Positions 47,410 to 56,484 of a DNA stretch of 64,000 bases are shown here, piece after piece; position 1 is the stretch's first letter; every line of letters starts with the position of its first letter. A model generated the notes under the pieces. That model was given only the letters and a program-made list of their open reading frames with translations. It was not told the origin of the DNA and did not search any database. Made by a program: the position numbers and the translations under genes. This DNA comes from Micromonospora sp. CP22 (GTDB taxonomy: Bacteria > Actinomycetota > Actinomycetes > Mycobacteriales > Micromonosporaceae). Where the stretch lies: assembly GCF_009712475.1 (NCBI RefSeq), contig NZ_VCJO01000003.1:186001-250000 (forward strand), given 5' to 3'.

Positions 47410-47765
47410 ACCCTTTTCGCAGGTCGTGGCGATGTTAACGTATGACATTTACATCGACGTCGATCTGTGATTAATTGGGAAAGCGCTTGCCCTCACCAGG
47501 CGAGGCACGGGAGCCATTCCGACCAGTCACCCAACGGCAGGGCGCATCCTGCGACCGCCACGGCATCGCTGCCGCCGGGCACGGCAGCTTCACCGCCGCG
47601 GCGCACCCCCTGCTGACCACACCAGATGACGCATCCGGGGTCCGCCACGACCGCGCCACCCGGCGGTCGCCGTGGCCGCCCACGTCACGGACCGGTCCGG
47701 GCCGGCCCCACGATGCGTCGCTCCGCCACCGATCCGTCCCATTACCGACGATGAGGAGAACGACC
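47410..47765 (+). promoter_or_regulatory. 356-base upstream region of the pectate lyase with a LacI-type operator
   Basis: No ORF can be supported here. GGGAAAGCGCTTGCCC at 47477-47492 is a near-perfect palindrome centred on GCGC, typical of LacI-family operators that control secreted carbohydrases in actinobacteria. Just upstream, ATCGACGTCGAT (47453-47464) is a second perfect palindrome, and GTTAACG lies near 47434. The AT-rich patch 47433-47476 is the likely promoter. Confidence 0.65.
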
Positions 47766-49199
47766 GTGCTTGCAGACGTCAAGCCGCGCCTGACCCGACG
47801 GTTGGCGGTGTTGGCCGCGACCGCCGTCGCGCTGCCCGCCGCCGCAGTCGCGGTGACCGTCGCCCCGGCCGCTGCGGCGACCGTCGACACCGGCGCCTAC
47901 TACGTGTTCGTCAACCGTCACAGTGGCAAGGCCATGGACCTCTGGAACTGGTCCACCAACGACGGCGGCGAGATCCGGCAGTTCAACCGGACCGACGCCA
48001 ACAACCAGCAGTTCCAGTTCGTCGACGTGGGCAGCGGCTACTACCAGCTGCGCAACCGGCACTCCGGCAAGGTCGTGACGGTGCCCAACTCGAACGACGG
48101 GGTGCAGGTCACCCAGGTCACCGCGAGCAGCGACACCAAGCAGCACTGGCGGCTCGCCGACTCCGCCAACGGCGACGTCCGGTTCGTCAACCGGCACAGC
48201 AACAAGGCGCTCGACCTGTGGGAGTGGTCCACCGCCGACGGAGCGATGATCTCACAGTACGCCGACCTGGACGGCGCCAACCAGCGGTGGCAGTTGATCC
48301 GGCTGGGTGGCGGCAGCACTCCCCCGCCGAATCCGGGCCCGCAGACCGGTCTGGTCGGCTGGGCCACCCAGAACGGCGGCACCACCGGCGGCGGTAACGC
48401 CGGCACCACCACGGTCACCAACGCCTCGGCCCTGACCAGCGCGCTCAACTCCTCCAGCGCGGCGGTGATCCGGGTCTCCGGGACCATCAACTGCTCGGGA
48501 ATGCTGCGGGTGCGCTCCAACAAGACGATCCTCGGCAACTCCGGTGCCACGATCGTCGGCTGCGGCTTCACCATCAACGGTGACCGCAACGTCATCATCC
48601 GGAACCTGACCTTCCGGAACTGGAGCGACGACGCGATCAACGTGGAGCAGTCGGCCACCAACATCTGGATCGACCACAACACCTTCACCGCCGGCTACGA
48701 CGGCGCGGTCGACATCAAGCGCGGTTCGGACTTCATCACCGTGTCGTGGAACCGGGTCTACGGCCACGACAAGTCGATGCTGCTCGGACACAGCGACAGC
48801 AACGCCAGCCAGGACGTCGGCCGGCTGCGGGTGTCGTACCACCACAACTGGTTCGACGGCAGCAACCAGCGCCACCCCCGGGTCCGCTTCGGCAACCCGG
48901 TGCACGTCTACAACAACTACTACAGCAACGTGCGCGGCTACGGCGTGGCGTCCACGATGAACGCCGGGGTGCTGGTCGAGGGCAACTACTTCGAGAACAC
49001 GCCCGACCCGTACCACCTGGGCGAGGGCAGCTCCGGCCCGGGTTCACTGGTGGCCCGCAACAACCACTTCGTCAACTCCGGCAGCGGGCAGACCGGCGGC
49101 AGCGTCGCCGGCATCCCCTACTCGTACACCCTGGACACCCCGAGCAACGTCAAATCGATCGTGACGGGCGGCGCGGGCGCCGGTCGGATCTCGGTCTGA
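47766..49199 (+). CDS. Secreted pectate lyase (PL1) with N-terminal ricin-B-type (CBM13-like) module
   Basis: A 477-residue exported lyase that cuts polygalacturonate by beta-elimination. The signal peptide ends near residue 36 (APAAAA). A ricin-B-like binding module covers about residues 38-180, with three repeats containing FVNRHSGKAMDLW, LRNRHSGKVVTV and FVNRHSNKALDLW. A Pro/Gly linker leads to the parallel beta-helix with IWIDHNTF, DGAVDIKRGSDFITVSWN and HPRVRFGNPVHVYNNYY (calcium and catalytic Arg region). The GTG at 47766 follows GAGGAGAAC. Confidence 0.94.
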   Translation: MLADVKPRLTRRLAVLAATAVALPAAAVAVTVAPAAAATVDTGAYYVFVNRHSGKAMDLWNWSTNDGGEIRQFNRTDANNQQFQFVDVGSGYYQLRNRHSGKVVTVPNSNDGVQVTQVTASSDTKQHWRLADSANGDVRFVNRHSNKALDLWEWSTADGAMISQYADLDGANQRWQLIRLGGGSTPPPNPGPQTGLVGWATQNGGTTGGGNAGTTTVTNASALTSALNSSSAAVIRVSGTINCSGMLRVRSNKTILGNSGATIVGCGFTINGDRNVIIRNLTFRNWSDDAINVEQSATNIWIDHNTFTAGYDGAVDIKRGSDFITVSWNRVYGHDKSMLLGHSDSNASQDVGRLRVSYHHNWFDGSNQRHPRVRFGNPVHVYNNYYSNVRGYGVASTMNAGVLVEGNYFENTPDPYHLGEGSSGPGSLVARNNHFVNSGSGQTGGSVAGIPYSYTLDTPSNVKSIVTGGAGAGRISV

Positions 49200-49205
49200 C
49201 CCCTA

Positions 49206-49237
49206 CCGGTCGGGGCCCGGCGACGGGCCCCGACCGG
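49206..49237. terminator. Bidirectional terminator between pectate lyase and miaB
   Basis: A perfect 14-bp GC-rich stem (49206-49219 with 49224-49237) and GCGA loop between convergent genes. Confidence 0.85.
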
Positions 49238-49263
49238 GCAGACCCGGGGCGCGCCACCGACGC

Positions 49264-50781
49264 TCAGTGGGTGGCCGCGCAGCCCGTCGTGGGCGCGGGC
49301 GCGGCAGCCGGCGCGCCGATCGTCGGCAGCCCCAACAACACCCCGGGGGTACGCGGTGAACGACCCGCCTCGGCCGCGTCACCGGCCCGGGTCCGACGGT
49401 GTGACAACGGCGCGCCGTCGGCGTTGAGGTGGTGCGGCGCGGCATAGGTGATCGTGGTGTGCACGATGTCGCCGGGACGGATCGTCCCGGCGGCCCCCGG
49501 CTCGCCGGCACCACCGGTGGCGAAGTGCACCAGACGGCCGTCCCGGGCCCGACCCGACATCCGGCCGGTCCGTTCGTCCTTGCGGCCCTCGCCGACGGCG
49601 ACCAACACCTCGACGGTCTCCCCGACCAGCTTCTTGTTCTCCGCCCAGCTGATCTCCTCGACGCAGGCGACCAGCCGCTCGTAGCGCTCCTGCACGACCT
49701 GCTTGGGCAGCTGGCCGTCCATGGTCGCGGCGGGTGTGCCGGGGCGCTTGGAGTACTGGAAGGTGAACGCGGAGGAGAACCGTGCCTCGCGGACCACATC
49801 CAGGGTGCGCTCGAAGTCCGCCTCGGTCTCGCCGGGGAAGCCGACGATGATGTCGGTGGTGATCGCCGCGTCCGGCATGGCGGCCCGGACCTTCTCGATG
49901 ATCCCCAGATACCGGTCCGAGCGGTACGACCGGCGCATCGCGCGCAGCACGTCGTCGGAGCCGGACTGCAACGGCATGTGCAGCGAGGGGCAGACGTTCG
50001 GCGTCTCGGCCATCGCCGCGATCACGTCGTCGGTGAAGTCCTTCGGGTGCGGGCTGGTGAACCGGACGCGCTCCAGCCCGTCGATCTCACCACAGGCGCG
50101 CAGCAGCTTGCCGAAGGCGTAACGGTCACCGAACTCGACGCCGTAGGAGTTGACGTTCTGCCCGAGCAGGGTCACCTCCAGCACGCCCTCGTCGACGAGC
50201 GCGCGGACCTCGCTGAGGATGTCGCCGGGCCGGCGGTCCTTCTCCTTGCCGCGCAGCGACGGCACGATGCAGAAGGTGCAGGTGTTGTTGCAGCCCACCG
50301 AGATCGACACCCAGCCCGCGTACGTCGACTCCCGCCGGGTGGGCAGGGTCGACGGGAAGACGTCGAGGGATTCGAGGATCTCCACCTCGGCCGCGGCGTT
50401 GTGCCGGGCACGCTCCAGCAGCACCGGCAGCGAGCCGATGTTGTGCGTGCCGAAGACCACGTCCACCCAGGGCGCACGGCGCACGATGTCACCGCGGTCC
50501 TTCTGGGCGAGGCAACCGCCGACGGCGATCTGCATCCCCGGGTGCCGGTTCTTGACCGGACGCAGGTGACCGAGATTGCCGTAGAGTCGGTTGTCCGCGT
50601 TCTCGCGGACCGCGCAGGTGTTGAACACCACCACGTCGGGGGTGTCGTCGGCCTCACCGGCGCGGACGTACCCCGCCTGCTCCAACAGGCCGGAAATGCG
50701 CTCGGAGTCGTGCACGTTCATCTGGCAGCCGTAGGTGCGCACCTGGTAGGTGCGCGGGCTGCCCGCCGCTGCGGTAGTCAT
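49264..50781 (-). CDS. miaB: tRNA-2-methylthio-N6-dimethylallyladenosine synthase
   Basis: A radical-SAM methylthiotransferase that completes ms2i6A37 after MiaA. It has 505 residues. The UPF0004 domain carries its three cluster Cys ([21 protein letters not shown]). The radical-SAM motif CNNTCTFC is near residue 160, and a TRAM domain follows at about 370-435. The C-terminal 60 residues are an Ala/Pro-rich extension. The ATG at 50781 lies nine bases after a TACGCT -10-like hexamer with no ribosome site, so the message may be nearly leaderless. Divergent from DUF2277. Confidence 0.96.
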   Translation of the reverse strand: MTTAAAGSPRTYQVRTYGCQMNVHDSERISGLLEQAGYVRAGEADDTPDVVVFNTCAVRENADNRLYGNLGHLRPVKNRHPGMQIAVGGCLAQKDRGDIVRRAPWVDVVFGTHNIGSLPVLLERARHNAAAEVEILESLDVFPSTLPTRRESTYAGWVSISVGCNNTCTFCIVPSLRGKEKDRRPGDILSEVRALVDEGVLEVTLLGQNVNSYGVEFGDRYAFGKLLRACGEIDGLERVRFTSPHPKDFTDDVIAAMAETPNVCPSLHMPLQSGSDDVLRAMRRSYRSDRYLGIIEKVRAAMPDAAITTDIIVGFPGETEADFERTLDVVREARFSSAFTFQYSKRPGTPAATMDGQLPKQVVQERYERLVACVEEISWAENKKLVGETVEVLVAVGEGRKDERTGRMSGRARDGRLVHFATGGAGEPGAAGTIRPGDIVHTTITYAAPHHLNADGAPLSHRRTRAGDAAEAGRSPRTPGVLLGLPTIGAPAAAPAPTTGCAATH

Positions 50782-50833
50782 GACGTGCACAGCGTAGCCG
50801 GGTCCGAGGAATCCGACGGAACGAGGAGAAGCC

Positions 50834-51052
50834 ATGTGCCGCAGCATCAAGACCCTGCGCGAGCCGTACACCCCTGAGGTCACCGACGCGGACGTGCGGG
50901 CCGCCGCGTTGCAGTACGTCCGCAAGATCTCCGGGTTCCGGGCACCGGCGGCGCACAACGCCGAGGCGTTCGACGCCGCGGTGAACGCGGTGGCCGCCGC
51001 CACCCGCACCCTGCTCGACGATCTGGTCGTGCGCAGCGCACGCCAGGCGTGA
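50834..51052 (+). CDS. DUF2277 family protein
   Basis: A 72-residue protein that opens [17 protein letters not shown] and has a [14 protein letters not shown] motif, the compact DUF2277 family. AGGAGAAGCC precedes the ATG. Its TGA is the TGA inside the first repeat unit of the element at 51049. Function unknown. Confidence 0.9.
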   Translation: MCRSIKTLREPYTPEVTDADVRAAALQYVRKISGFRAPAAHNAEAFDAAVNAVAAATRTLLDDLVVRSARQA

Positions 51053-51177
51053 AGGAAGGGCACCTTGTTAACGCCTGCGGTAGAGGAAGGGTCCCCTGTT
51101 AACGTCCGGTCCCTTGCGCGCGTTAATAAGGTGCCCTTTCTATGCGCCAGGCGTTAATAAGGTGCCCTTCCTTACAC
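51049..51177. repeat. Composite REP-like inverted repeat (family copy 2)
   Basis: Four related units of about 25 bases, two on each strand, form a nested hairpin region between convergent genes. The outer units, 51052-51077 and 51148-51173 (reverse), match at 25 of 26 positions, starting AAGGAAGGGCACCTT and ending TTAACGCCTG. The inner units at about 51083 and 51121 are diverged. Both neighbouring stop codons abut the ends. It shares its sequence logic with 25035-25092. Confidence 0.85.
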
Positions 51178-51178
51178 C

Positions 51179-51658
51179 TCAGGCGGCGGCTAGGGCGGGG
51201 TTGACCGAGTCGGGGGCCCAGCGGGAGCGGTGACACCGCGACCAGCCCCGGCAGCGCGGGTCGGCCTCGGTGCACAGCCGCCGGTCGCTGAGCACCTCGC
51301 CGTCGTCGGTCTCCCGCACGTCGAAGTGGACCGGGCGGATGCTGCCGTCGGGCGCGACCAGCAGGTGCCGGGTGTCGTCGAGCGTGTCGTCACGCAGTAG
51401 GCAGTTTCGACCGAGCAGTCGGGCCAGCGCCGCGATGCTGGGCAGTTCGGGCAGCTCGTCCGGTACGCCGTAGCAGTCCACGATCGTGGCGAACTCCCCC
51501 GGCGCCTGCCAGACGTCGCAGACCACCGCGTACGTCGGTAGCCGGAGTGGATCCGCCACCGCCAGCGGCATCACCACCCGACCGAGCGCGTCGGCCAACG
51601 CCGGGTAGACCTCCACGGGTCGTACCTGGTCGATTCTCCAGTTCCACAGCTCGGTCAT
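51179..51658 (-). CDS. Uncharacterised protein with a C-terminal Cys cluster
   Basis: A 159-residue acidic protein from the ATG at 51658 (GAGGAGACGGC upstream). It opens MTELWNWRIDQVRPVEVYPAL. Its C-terminal part has CTEADPRCRGWSRCHRSRW near residue 134, a C-x6-C-x5-C-H cluster that could bind zinc. There is no signal or membrane segment. It looks lineage-restricted and I cannot assign a family. Its promoter region holds a GTTACC/GTGACC direct repeat like that before gluA. Confidence 0.75.
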   Translation of the reverse strand: MTELWNWRIDQVRPVEVYPALADALGRVVMPLAVADPLRLPTYAVVCDVWQAPGEFATIVDCYGVPDELPELPSIAALARLLGRNCLLRDDTLDDTRHLLVAPDGSIRPVHFDVRETDDGEVLSDRRLCTEADPRCRGWSRCHRSRWAPDSVNPALAAA

Positions 51659-51747
51659 GCCGTCTCCTCGCTGTGCTCGTCCCCACCGGCCTCCGGATCG
51701 GGCCTTACCGACGATGGTGCGGGGCATTTGCCCCCAGGCGTGGGCAA

Positions 51748-51764
51748 GTTACCGGTCTGTGACC
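51748..51764 (+). promoter_or_regulatory. Direct-repeat operator-like site, copy 1
   Basis: GTTACCGGTCTGTGACC: GTTACC and GTGACC spaced one helical turn apart, identical in layout to 52969-52985. It lies about 90 bases upstream of the 159-residue protein's start. Confidence 0.45.
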
Positions 51765-51897
51765 ATTCTGGCCCAAATTTCCCCGAGCATCATCGCTCCG
51801 GGTAGCGGGAAGATGACAGTTTATCGGGTATGGTGCGCGTTCCCACACAACGGCACGCGGCCTCACGTCTCGGGCTCACATCCGGAAGGACGCCGAG

Positions 51898-52887
51898 CTA
51901 GCGCAGAACGATCCGGTGCTCGCCACCCGGCCGCAGCTCACCGATCACCGGGGCACCCGGGATCTCACCCGCCACCAGCAGCCCGCCGGAGGTCTGCGCG
52001 TCGGCCAGCAGCAGCCGCTCCTCCTCGGTGGTTGTGCCGGCATCGACCCACGGGGTCACCCACTCCAGATTGCGGCGGGAACCACCGCTGACGAACCCGT
52101 CACGGACCGCCTCGCGGGCACCGGCCAGGTACGGCACCCGGGCGGTGTCGATCACCACGGTCACCCGGCTCGCCCGGGCCAGCTTCGCGGCATGGCCGAG
52201 TAGACCGAAGCCGGTCACATCGGTGCCGCAGCGCACACCGGCCGCCACCGCCGCGCGCGCGGCGTCCCGGTTCAGGGTGGTCATCGTCGCCACCGCCTCC
52301 GGAAAGCTCTCCCCGGTGCTCTTGTGGCGGGTGTTGAGCACGCCGACGCCGAGCGGCTTGGTCAGCGACAGCGGCAGCCCGGCCCGCCCGGCGTCCAGGG
52401 TGATCAACTCCTCCGGCCGGACCAACCCGGTCACCGCCAGGCCGTACTTCGGGCCGTCGTCGTCGACGCTGTGCCCGCCGGCCAGGTGGCAACCGGCCGC
52501 GCGGGCCACGTCCAGGCCGCCACGCAGCACCTCCCGGGCCAGTTCCAGCGGGAGCACGTCCCGTGGCCAGCAGAGCAGGTTGAGCGCGACCAGCGGGTCG
52601 CCGCCCATCGCGTACACGTCGGACAGGGCGTTGGTGGCGGCGATCCGGCCCCAGTCGTACGCGTCGTCGACCACCGGTGTGAAGAAGTCGGCGGTGGTGA
52701 CCACGCCGCTGCGCTCGTCCAGCCGGACCACCGCGGCGTCGTCGCCGTGGTCGAGCCCGACCAACAGTTCGGCGGTGCCGGCGGCGGGTCCGAGACCGGC
52801 GACCATCGCCTCCAGCTCACCTGGCGGGATCTTGCAGGCGCAGCCGCCGCCACGGGCGTACCGGGTCAGCCGAACGGGCTCCGTCAT
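51898..52887 (-). CDS. selD: Selenide, water dikinase (selenophosphate synthetase), Cys form
   Basis: Makes selenophosphate from selenide and ATP, the selenium donor for selenocysteine or 2-selenouridine. It has 329 residues. The N-terminal catalytic loop GGGCACKIPPGEL carries Cys where some orthologues have selenocysteine, plus the essential Lys. ATP-binding motifs include DHGDDAAVV, TTADFFTPVVDD, ALSDVYAMGGDP and GTDVTGFGLLGHA. No selA, selB or tRNA-Sec lies nearby, so the use of selenium in this organism cannot be read from the window. Confidence 0.95.
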   Translation of the reverse strand: MTEPVRLTRYARGGGCACKIPPGELEAMVAGLGPAAGTAELLVGLDHGDDAAVVRLDERSGVVTTADFFTPVVDDAYDWGRIAATNALSDVYAMGGDPLVALNLLCWPRDVLPLELAREVLRGGLDVARAAGCHLAGGHSVDDDGPKYGLAVTGLVRPEELITLDAGRAGLPLSLTKPLGVGVLNTRHKSTGESFPEAVATMTTLNRDAARAAVAAGVRCGTDVTGFGLLGHAAKLARASRVTVVIDTARVPYLAGAREAVRDGFVSGGSRRNLEWVTPWVDAGTTTEEERLLLADAQTSGGLLVAGEIPGAPVIGELRPGGEHRIVLR

Positions 52888-52968
52888 CCCACCATGATCT
52901 ATGTCACGGGGGCCGGAGTGCCAGCCGCACGGGTCAAAATCGGACGTCCGAGTCGGATCGTCGATGGT

Positions 52969-52985
52969 GTTACCGCTCCGTGACC
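52969..52985 (+). promoter_or_regulatory. Direct-repeat operator-like site upstream of gluA, copy 2
   Basis: GTTACCGCTCCGTGACC has GTTACC-N5-GTGACC, and can also be read as GTTAC-N6-GTGAC, close to the GlnR half-site arrangement and to MtrA direct repeats. It sits just before a TAGGTT -10-like hexamer and about 90 bases before the gluA start. Confidence 0.5.
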
Positions 52986-53076
52986 ATCTAGGTTGTGTTC
53001 CGCCACGTCACCCCGCCTACAGTGGCCGCTACCGGGGGTCGACCGACTCCCGACAGCGACGAGGAGGACAGACGAC

Positions 53077-53823
53077 GTGGCGACGGGCGAACCGCTCATC
53101 GTGCTGGACTCGGTCAACAAATGGTTCGGGCCGTTGCACGTTCTCGACGACGTCTCGCTGTCGGTGGGACGGGGCGAGGTGGTCGTGGTGATCGGCCCGT
53201 CCGGCTCCGGCAAGTCGACGCTGTGCCGCACCATCAACCGGCTGGAGCCGATCAATTCCGGCACCATCACCTTCGACGGTCAGGCGCTGCCGGCCGAGGG
53301 CAAGGCCCTGGCCAAGCTGCGCAGCGAGGTCGGCATGGTGTTCCAGTCGTTCAACCTCTTCGCGCACAAGACGATCCTGGAGAACGTCACCCTCGGCCCG
53401 GTCAAGGTCCGCAAGGAGAAGCCGGCGGTGGCCCGTGAGCGGGGCCTGGCCCTGCTCGACCGGGTCGGCATCGCCAACCAGGCCGACAAGTACCCAGCCC
53501 AGCTCTCCGGCGGCCAGCAGCAGCGCGCCGCGATCGCCCGAGCGCTGGCCATGCAGCCCAAGGCGATGCTCTTCGACGAGCCGACCAGCGCGCTGGACCC
53601 GGAGATGGTCGGCGAGGTGCTGGACGTGATGACCTCCCTCGCCCGCGACGGCATGACCATGGTCGTGGTCACCCACGAGATGGGGTTCGCGCGGCACGCG
53701 GCCAACCGGGTCATCTTCATGGCCGACGGACAACTGGTCGAGGACGCACCTCCGACCGAGTTCTTCGCCAATCCACGCAGCGAGCGGGCCCGGGACTTCC
53801 TCTCCAAAATCCTCACCCACTAG
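53077..53823 (+). CDS. gluA: Glutamate ABC transporter ATP-binding protein
   Basis: A 248-residue polar-amino-acid ATPase. Walker [10 protein letters not shown] is near residue 38, the Q-loop in [13 protein letters not shown], the signature [15 protein letters not shown] near 144, Walker [17 protein letters not shown], and the switch His in VTHEMGFA. The GTG at 53077 follows GAGGAGGAC. It heads a four-gene operon in the order known for corynebacterial gluABCD. Confidence 0.95.
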   Translation: MATGEPLIVLDSVNKWFGPLHVLDDVSLSVGRGEVVVVIGPSGSGKSTLCRTINRLEPINSGTITFDGQALPAEGKALAKLRSEVGMVFQSFNLFAHKTILENVTLGPVKVRKEKPAVARERGLALLDRVGIANQADKYPAQLSGGQQQRAAIARALAMQPKAMLFDEPTSALDPEMVGEVLDVMTSLARDGMTMVVVTHEMGFARHAANRVIFMADGQLVEDAPPTEFFANPRSERARDFLSKILTH

Positions 53824-53880
53824 CGATTGACGAGGGAGCACGCCGTACCGTGGCGCGCTCCGACGAAGAAGGAGATGAGT

Positions 53881-54759
53881 ATGCGTATTTCGCGCATTGC
53901 GGCGCTCGCGGCAGCCGCAACCCTCGCGCTCGGCGTGACCGCCTGTGGCGGGGACGACGCTGGGGACGACACCGGCTCGGGCGACAAGTCCTTCCCCGCC
54001 GGCAGCACCATGGAGCGGCTGAACAAGGCGCAGGCCATCAAGGTCGGCACGAAGTTCGACCAGCCCGGTTTCGGCCAGAAGGGCCTCTCCGACAGCCCTG
54101 AGGGCTTTGACGTCGAGGTCGCGAAGATCATCGTCAAGGAACTCGGCATCCCCGAGAGCAAGATCGAGTGGGTGGAGACCCCCTCGAAGGTCCGCGAGGA
54201 CGTGATCGTCAACGGCACCGTCGACATGGTCGTGGCCACCTACACGATCAACGACGCGCGCAAGGAGCGCATCGCCTTCGCCGGCCCGTACTACGAGGCC
54301 GGGCAGAACATCATGGTGAAGAAGGGCGACACCAGCATCACCGGACCGGAGTCGTTCCAGGACGGTGCCAAGAAGGTCTGCTCCGTCACCGGCTCCACCC
54401 CGGCCGAGGAGATCAAGAAGTACGTCAAGGACGTCGGCTCCCAGCTGGTGCTCTTCGACACCTACGACAAGTGCCGCGACGCCCTCAAGGGCGGCCAGGT
54501 CGACGCCGTCACCACGGACAACGTGATCCTGCTCGGCTACATCGCCAAGGACGAGGAGTCGTTCCAGCTCGCCGGTGACAACTTCACCAAGGAGCCGTAC
54601 GGCATCGGCGTCAAGAAGGACGACACCGCCTTCCGCGACTTCATCAACGACACGCTGGAGAAGGCGTACGCCGACGGCAGCTGGAAGAAGGCCTGGGACG
54701 ACACCGCCGGTAAGTTCGGTGCCGAACTGGGCGAGGCACCGGCCGTCAACCGCTACTGA
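53881..54759 (+). CDS. gluB: Glutamate ABC transporter substrate-binding lipoprotein
   Basis: A 292-residue family 3 solute-binding protein. Signal peptide MRISRIAALAAAATLALG with lipobox VTAC, so it is a surface lipoprotein. Ligand-site motifs include FDVEVAKIIVKELG and VDMVVATYTINDARKERIAFAGPYY (in positions 90-145), and a Cys pair (CSVTGST...DKCRDAL) likely forms a disulfide. The ATG at 53881 is chosen for GAAGGAG six bases upstream. Near-neutral spacing suggests high expression from the operon. Confidence 0.95.
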   Translation: MRISRIAALAAAATLALGVTACGGDDAGDDTGSGDKSFPAGSTMERLNKAQAIKVGTKFDQPGFGQKGLSDSPEGFDVEVAKIIVKELGIPESKIEWVETPSKVREDVIVNGTVDMVVATYTINDARKERIAFAGPYYEAGQNIMVKKGDTSITGPESFQDGAKKVCSVTGSTPAEEIKKYVKDVGSQLVLFDTYDKCRDALKGGQVDAVTTDNVILLGYIAKDEESFQLAGDNFTKEPYGIGVKKDDTAFRDFINDTLEKAYADGSWKKAWDDTAGKFGAELGEAPAVNRY

Positions 54760-54795
54760 TTTACGGATCTGGAGGGTGGGGAGGAAGTCCGACCC

Positions 54796-55503
54796 GTGAA
54801 TGTGCTCATCGACAAGTTCGACGTTTTCGCGGGCGGGTTCTGGCTCACCCTCCAGATCTGCCTCCTCGCCGCGATCGGCGCCCTGATCCTGGGTGCCGTC
54901 GTGGCGGTACTGAGGATCTCGCCGGTACCGCCGCTGCGCGCCGTCGGCACCGGCTACGTCAACATCTTCCGGAACCTGCCACTGACCGTGGTGATGTTCT
55001 TCGCCGCGTTCGGCCTGCCGGCGCTCGGCTCCAACGCGGACTTCCTCCGCATCCCCGGCCTTGACCTGATCTTCAGCCGGCTCGGCACCGATCTGCCGTA
55101 CTTCCGGTTCGCGCTGATCGCCCTGGTCCTCTACACCGCCGCCTTCGTCTGTGAGGCGCTGCGTTCGGGAGTGAACGCCGTCCCCGCCGGACAGGCGGAG
55201 GCCGCCCGTTCACTCGGGCTCACGTTCGGCCAGAACCTGCGCTACGTGGTGTTGCCACAATCCTGGAAGGCATCCGTGGTGCCGCTGGGTTCCGTGATCA
55301 TCGCGATGATCAAGAACTCCGCGCTGGTCGGCTTCTTCGGCGTGGTGGGTGACCTCTCCCAGACCGCCGACCAGCTCACCTCGGCCGAGGGTCATGCCTT
55401 CGTACCCGTCGCCATCGGCATCTCGATCGGATATCTGATCATGACAGTGCCGCTCGGCGCCCTGCTGGACCACATCGAGAAGCGACAGGCGGTGGCCCGA
55501 TGA
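54796..55503 (+). CDS. gluC: Glutamate ABC transporter permease
   Basis: A 235-residue HisMQ-type permease with about five helices and the EAA-loop segment AGQAEAARSLGLTFGQNLRYVVLP near residue 133. Starts with GTG after GGGGAGGAAG. Its TGA overlaps the gluD start by four bases (ATGA), so the two permease halves are made together. Confidence 0.95.
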   Translation: MNVLIDKFDVFAGGFWLTLQICLLAAIGALILGAVVAVLRISPVPPLRAVGTGYVNIFRNLPLTVVMFFAAFGLPALGSNADFLRIPGLDLIFSRLGTDLPYFRFALIALVLYTAAFVCEALRSGVNAVPAGQAEAARSLGLTFGQNLRYVVLPQSWKASVVPLGSVIIAMIKNSALVGFFGVVGDLSQTADQLTSAEGHAFVPVAIGISIGYLIMTVPLGALLDHIEKRQAVAR

Positions 55504-56468
55504 ACCAGCAGAGCAGCGTTCTCTACGACGTACCCGGGCCCCGCCAACGCCGGATCACGCTGATCAGCAGCATCGCGGCCACGTTCGTCCTGATCGCCGG
55601 CGCGTACTTCCTGGTCTACCGCCCGCTCGAGGAAAAGGGCCAGTTCTCGATGGACCTGTGGGGTCCGCTGGTCGACCCCTCGAACGAGTACTTCTCCCAG
55701 GTGTGGGACCGCATCGGTTACGGGTTCAAAAACACCCTGATCGCAGCGGCACTGGCCATTCTCTCCTCGCTCGTGGTCGGCACCCTGCTGGCCGTGCTGA
55801 GGATCCAGCTCAAGCACCTCGGCCGCCGCCGGTTCACCGGTCTGGCCGCCCCGATGTCGTACCTGGCACGTGGGCTCACCACCGTGCTCTCCGCGATCAC
55901 CCGGATCTGCGTCGAGGTGTTCCGAGGGCTGCCGGTCGTCATCACGATCTTCTTCGTGGCTCGCGGCTTCCCCGAGTTCGGCATCTCCTTCGAAACGCTG
56001 TGGTACCTGGTCATCGGCCTCACCATCTACAACTCCGTGGTGATCGCCGAGATCCTCCGCTCCGGCATGGAGGGCCTGCCCAACGGGCAGGCCGAGGCCG
56101 CCGCCGCGATCGGTCTCTCGCCGTTGCAGACCACCCGCCTGATCCTGCTGCCCCAGGCGTTCCGGATCATGCTGCCGGCCCTGATCAGCCAACTCGTGGT
56201 GGTCCTCAAGGACACCTCGCTGGGCTTCATCATCAGCTACGAGGAGACCCTGAACATCGGTAAGCAGATCATCGGTGTGCTGGACAACCCGATCCAGGTC
56301 TACATCGTCATCGGTCTGATGTTCATCCTGGTCAACTACTCGCTGTCGAAGCTGGCCCAGTACGTCCAGCACCGGCTCTCCCGCGGCCGCAAGACCGCCG
56401 GGACGCCCGCCCAGAACCCACCGCCGGCCACGCTCACGGCGCAGGCCGAGGGCACCGGCGGTATCTGA
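55500..56468 (+). CDS. gluD: Glutamate ABC transporter permease
   Basis: A 322-residue permease partner of GluC. An N-terminal helix (about residues 20-40) precedes a 30-residue loop and the HisMQ core, whose EAA-type loop GQAEAAAAIGLSPLQTTRLILLP lies near residue 195. The last 40 residues are a cytoplasmic Arg/Pro-rich tail. A strong hairpin ends the operon 17 bases beyond the stop. Confidence 0.95.
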   Translation: MNQQSSVLYDVPGPRQRRITLISSIAATFVLIAGAYFLVYRPLEEKGQFSMDLWGPLVDPSNEYFSQVWDRIGYGFKNTLIAAALAILSSLVVGTLLAVLRIQLKHLGRRRFTGLAAPMSYLARGLTTVLSAITRICVEVFRGLPVVITIFFVARGFPEFGISFETLWYLVIGLTIYNSVVIAEILRSGMEGLPNGQAEAAAAIGLSPLQTTRLILLPQAFRIMLPALISQLVVVLKDTSLGFIISYEETLNIGKQIIGVLDNPIQVYIVIGLMFILVNYSLSKLAQYVQHRLSRGRKTAGTPAQNPPPATLTAQAEGTGGI

Positions 56469-56484
56469 GCCACCAGAGGTGACA

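Noticed and set aside
45891..47411. A minus-strand extension of the LigB-like frame by about 500 codons
   Set aside because: It runs antisense through the DUF349 gene and the promoter region. The LigB-like N-terminus with the HPP motif begins at 45890.
51659..51897. Possible tRNA-Sec near selD
   Set aside because: I looked for the long acceptor arm, TCA anticodon loop and GGTTCGATTCC T-arm in this gap and the one upstream of selD; none is present.
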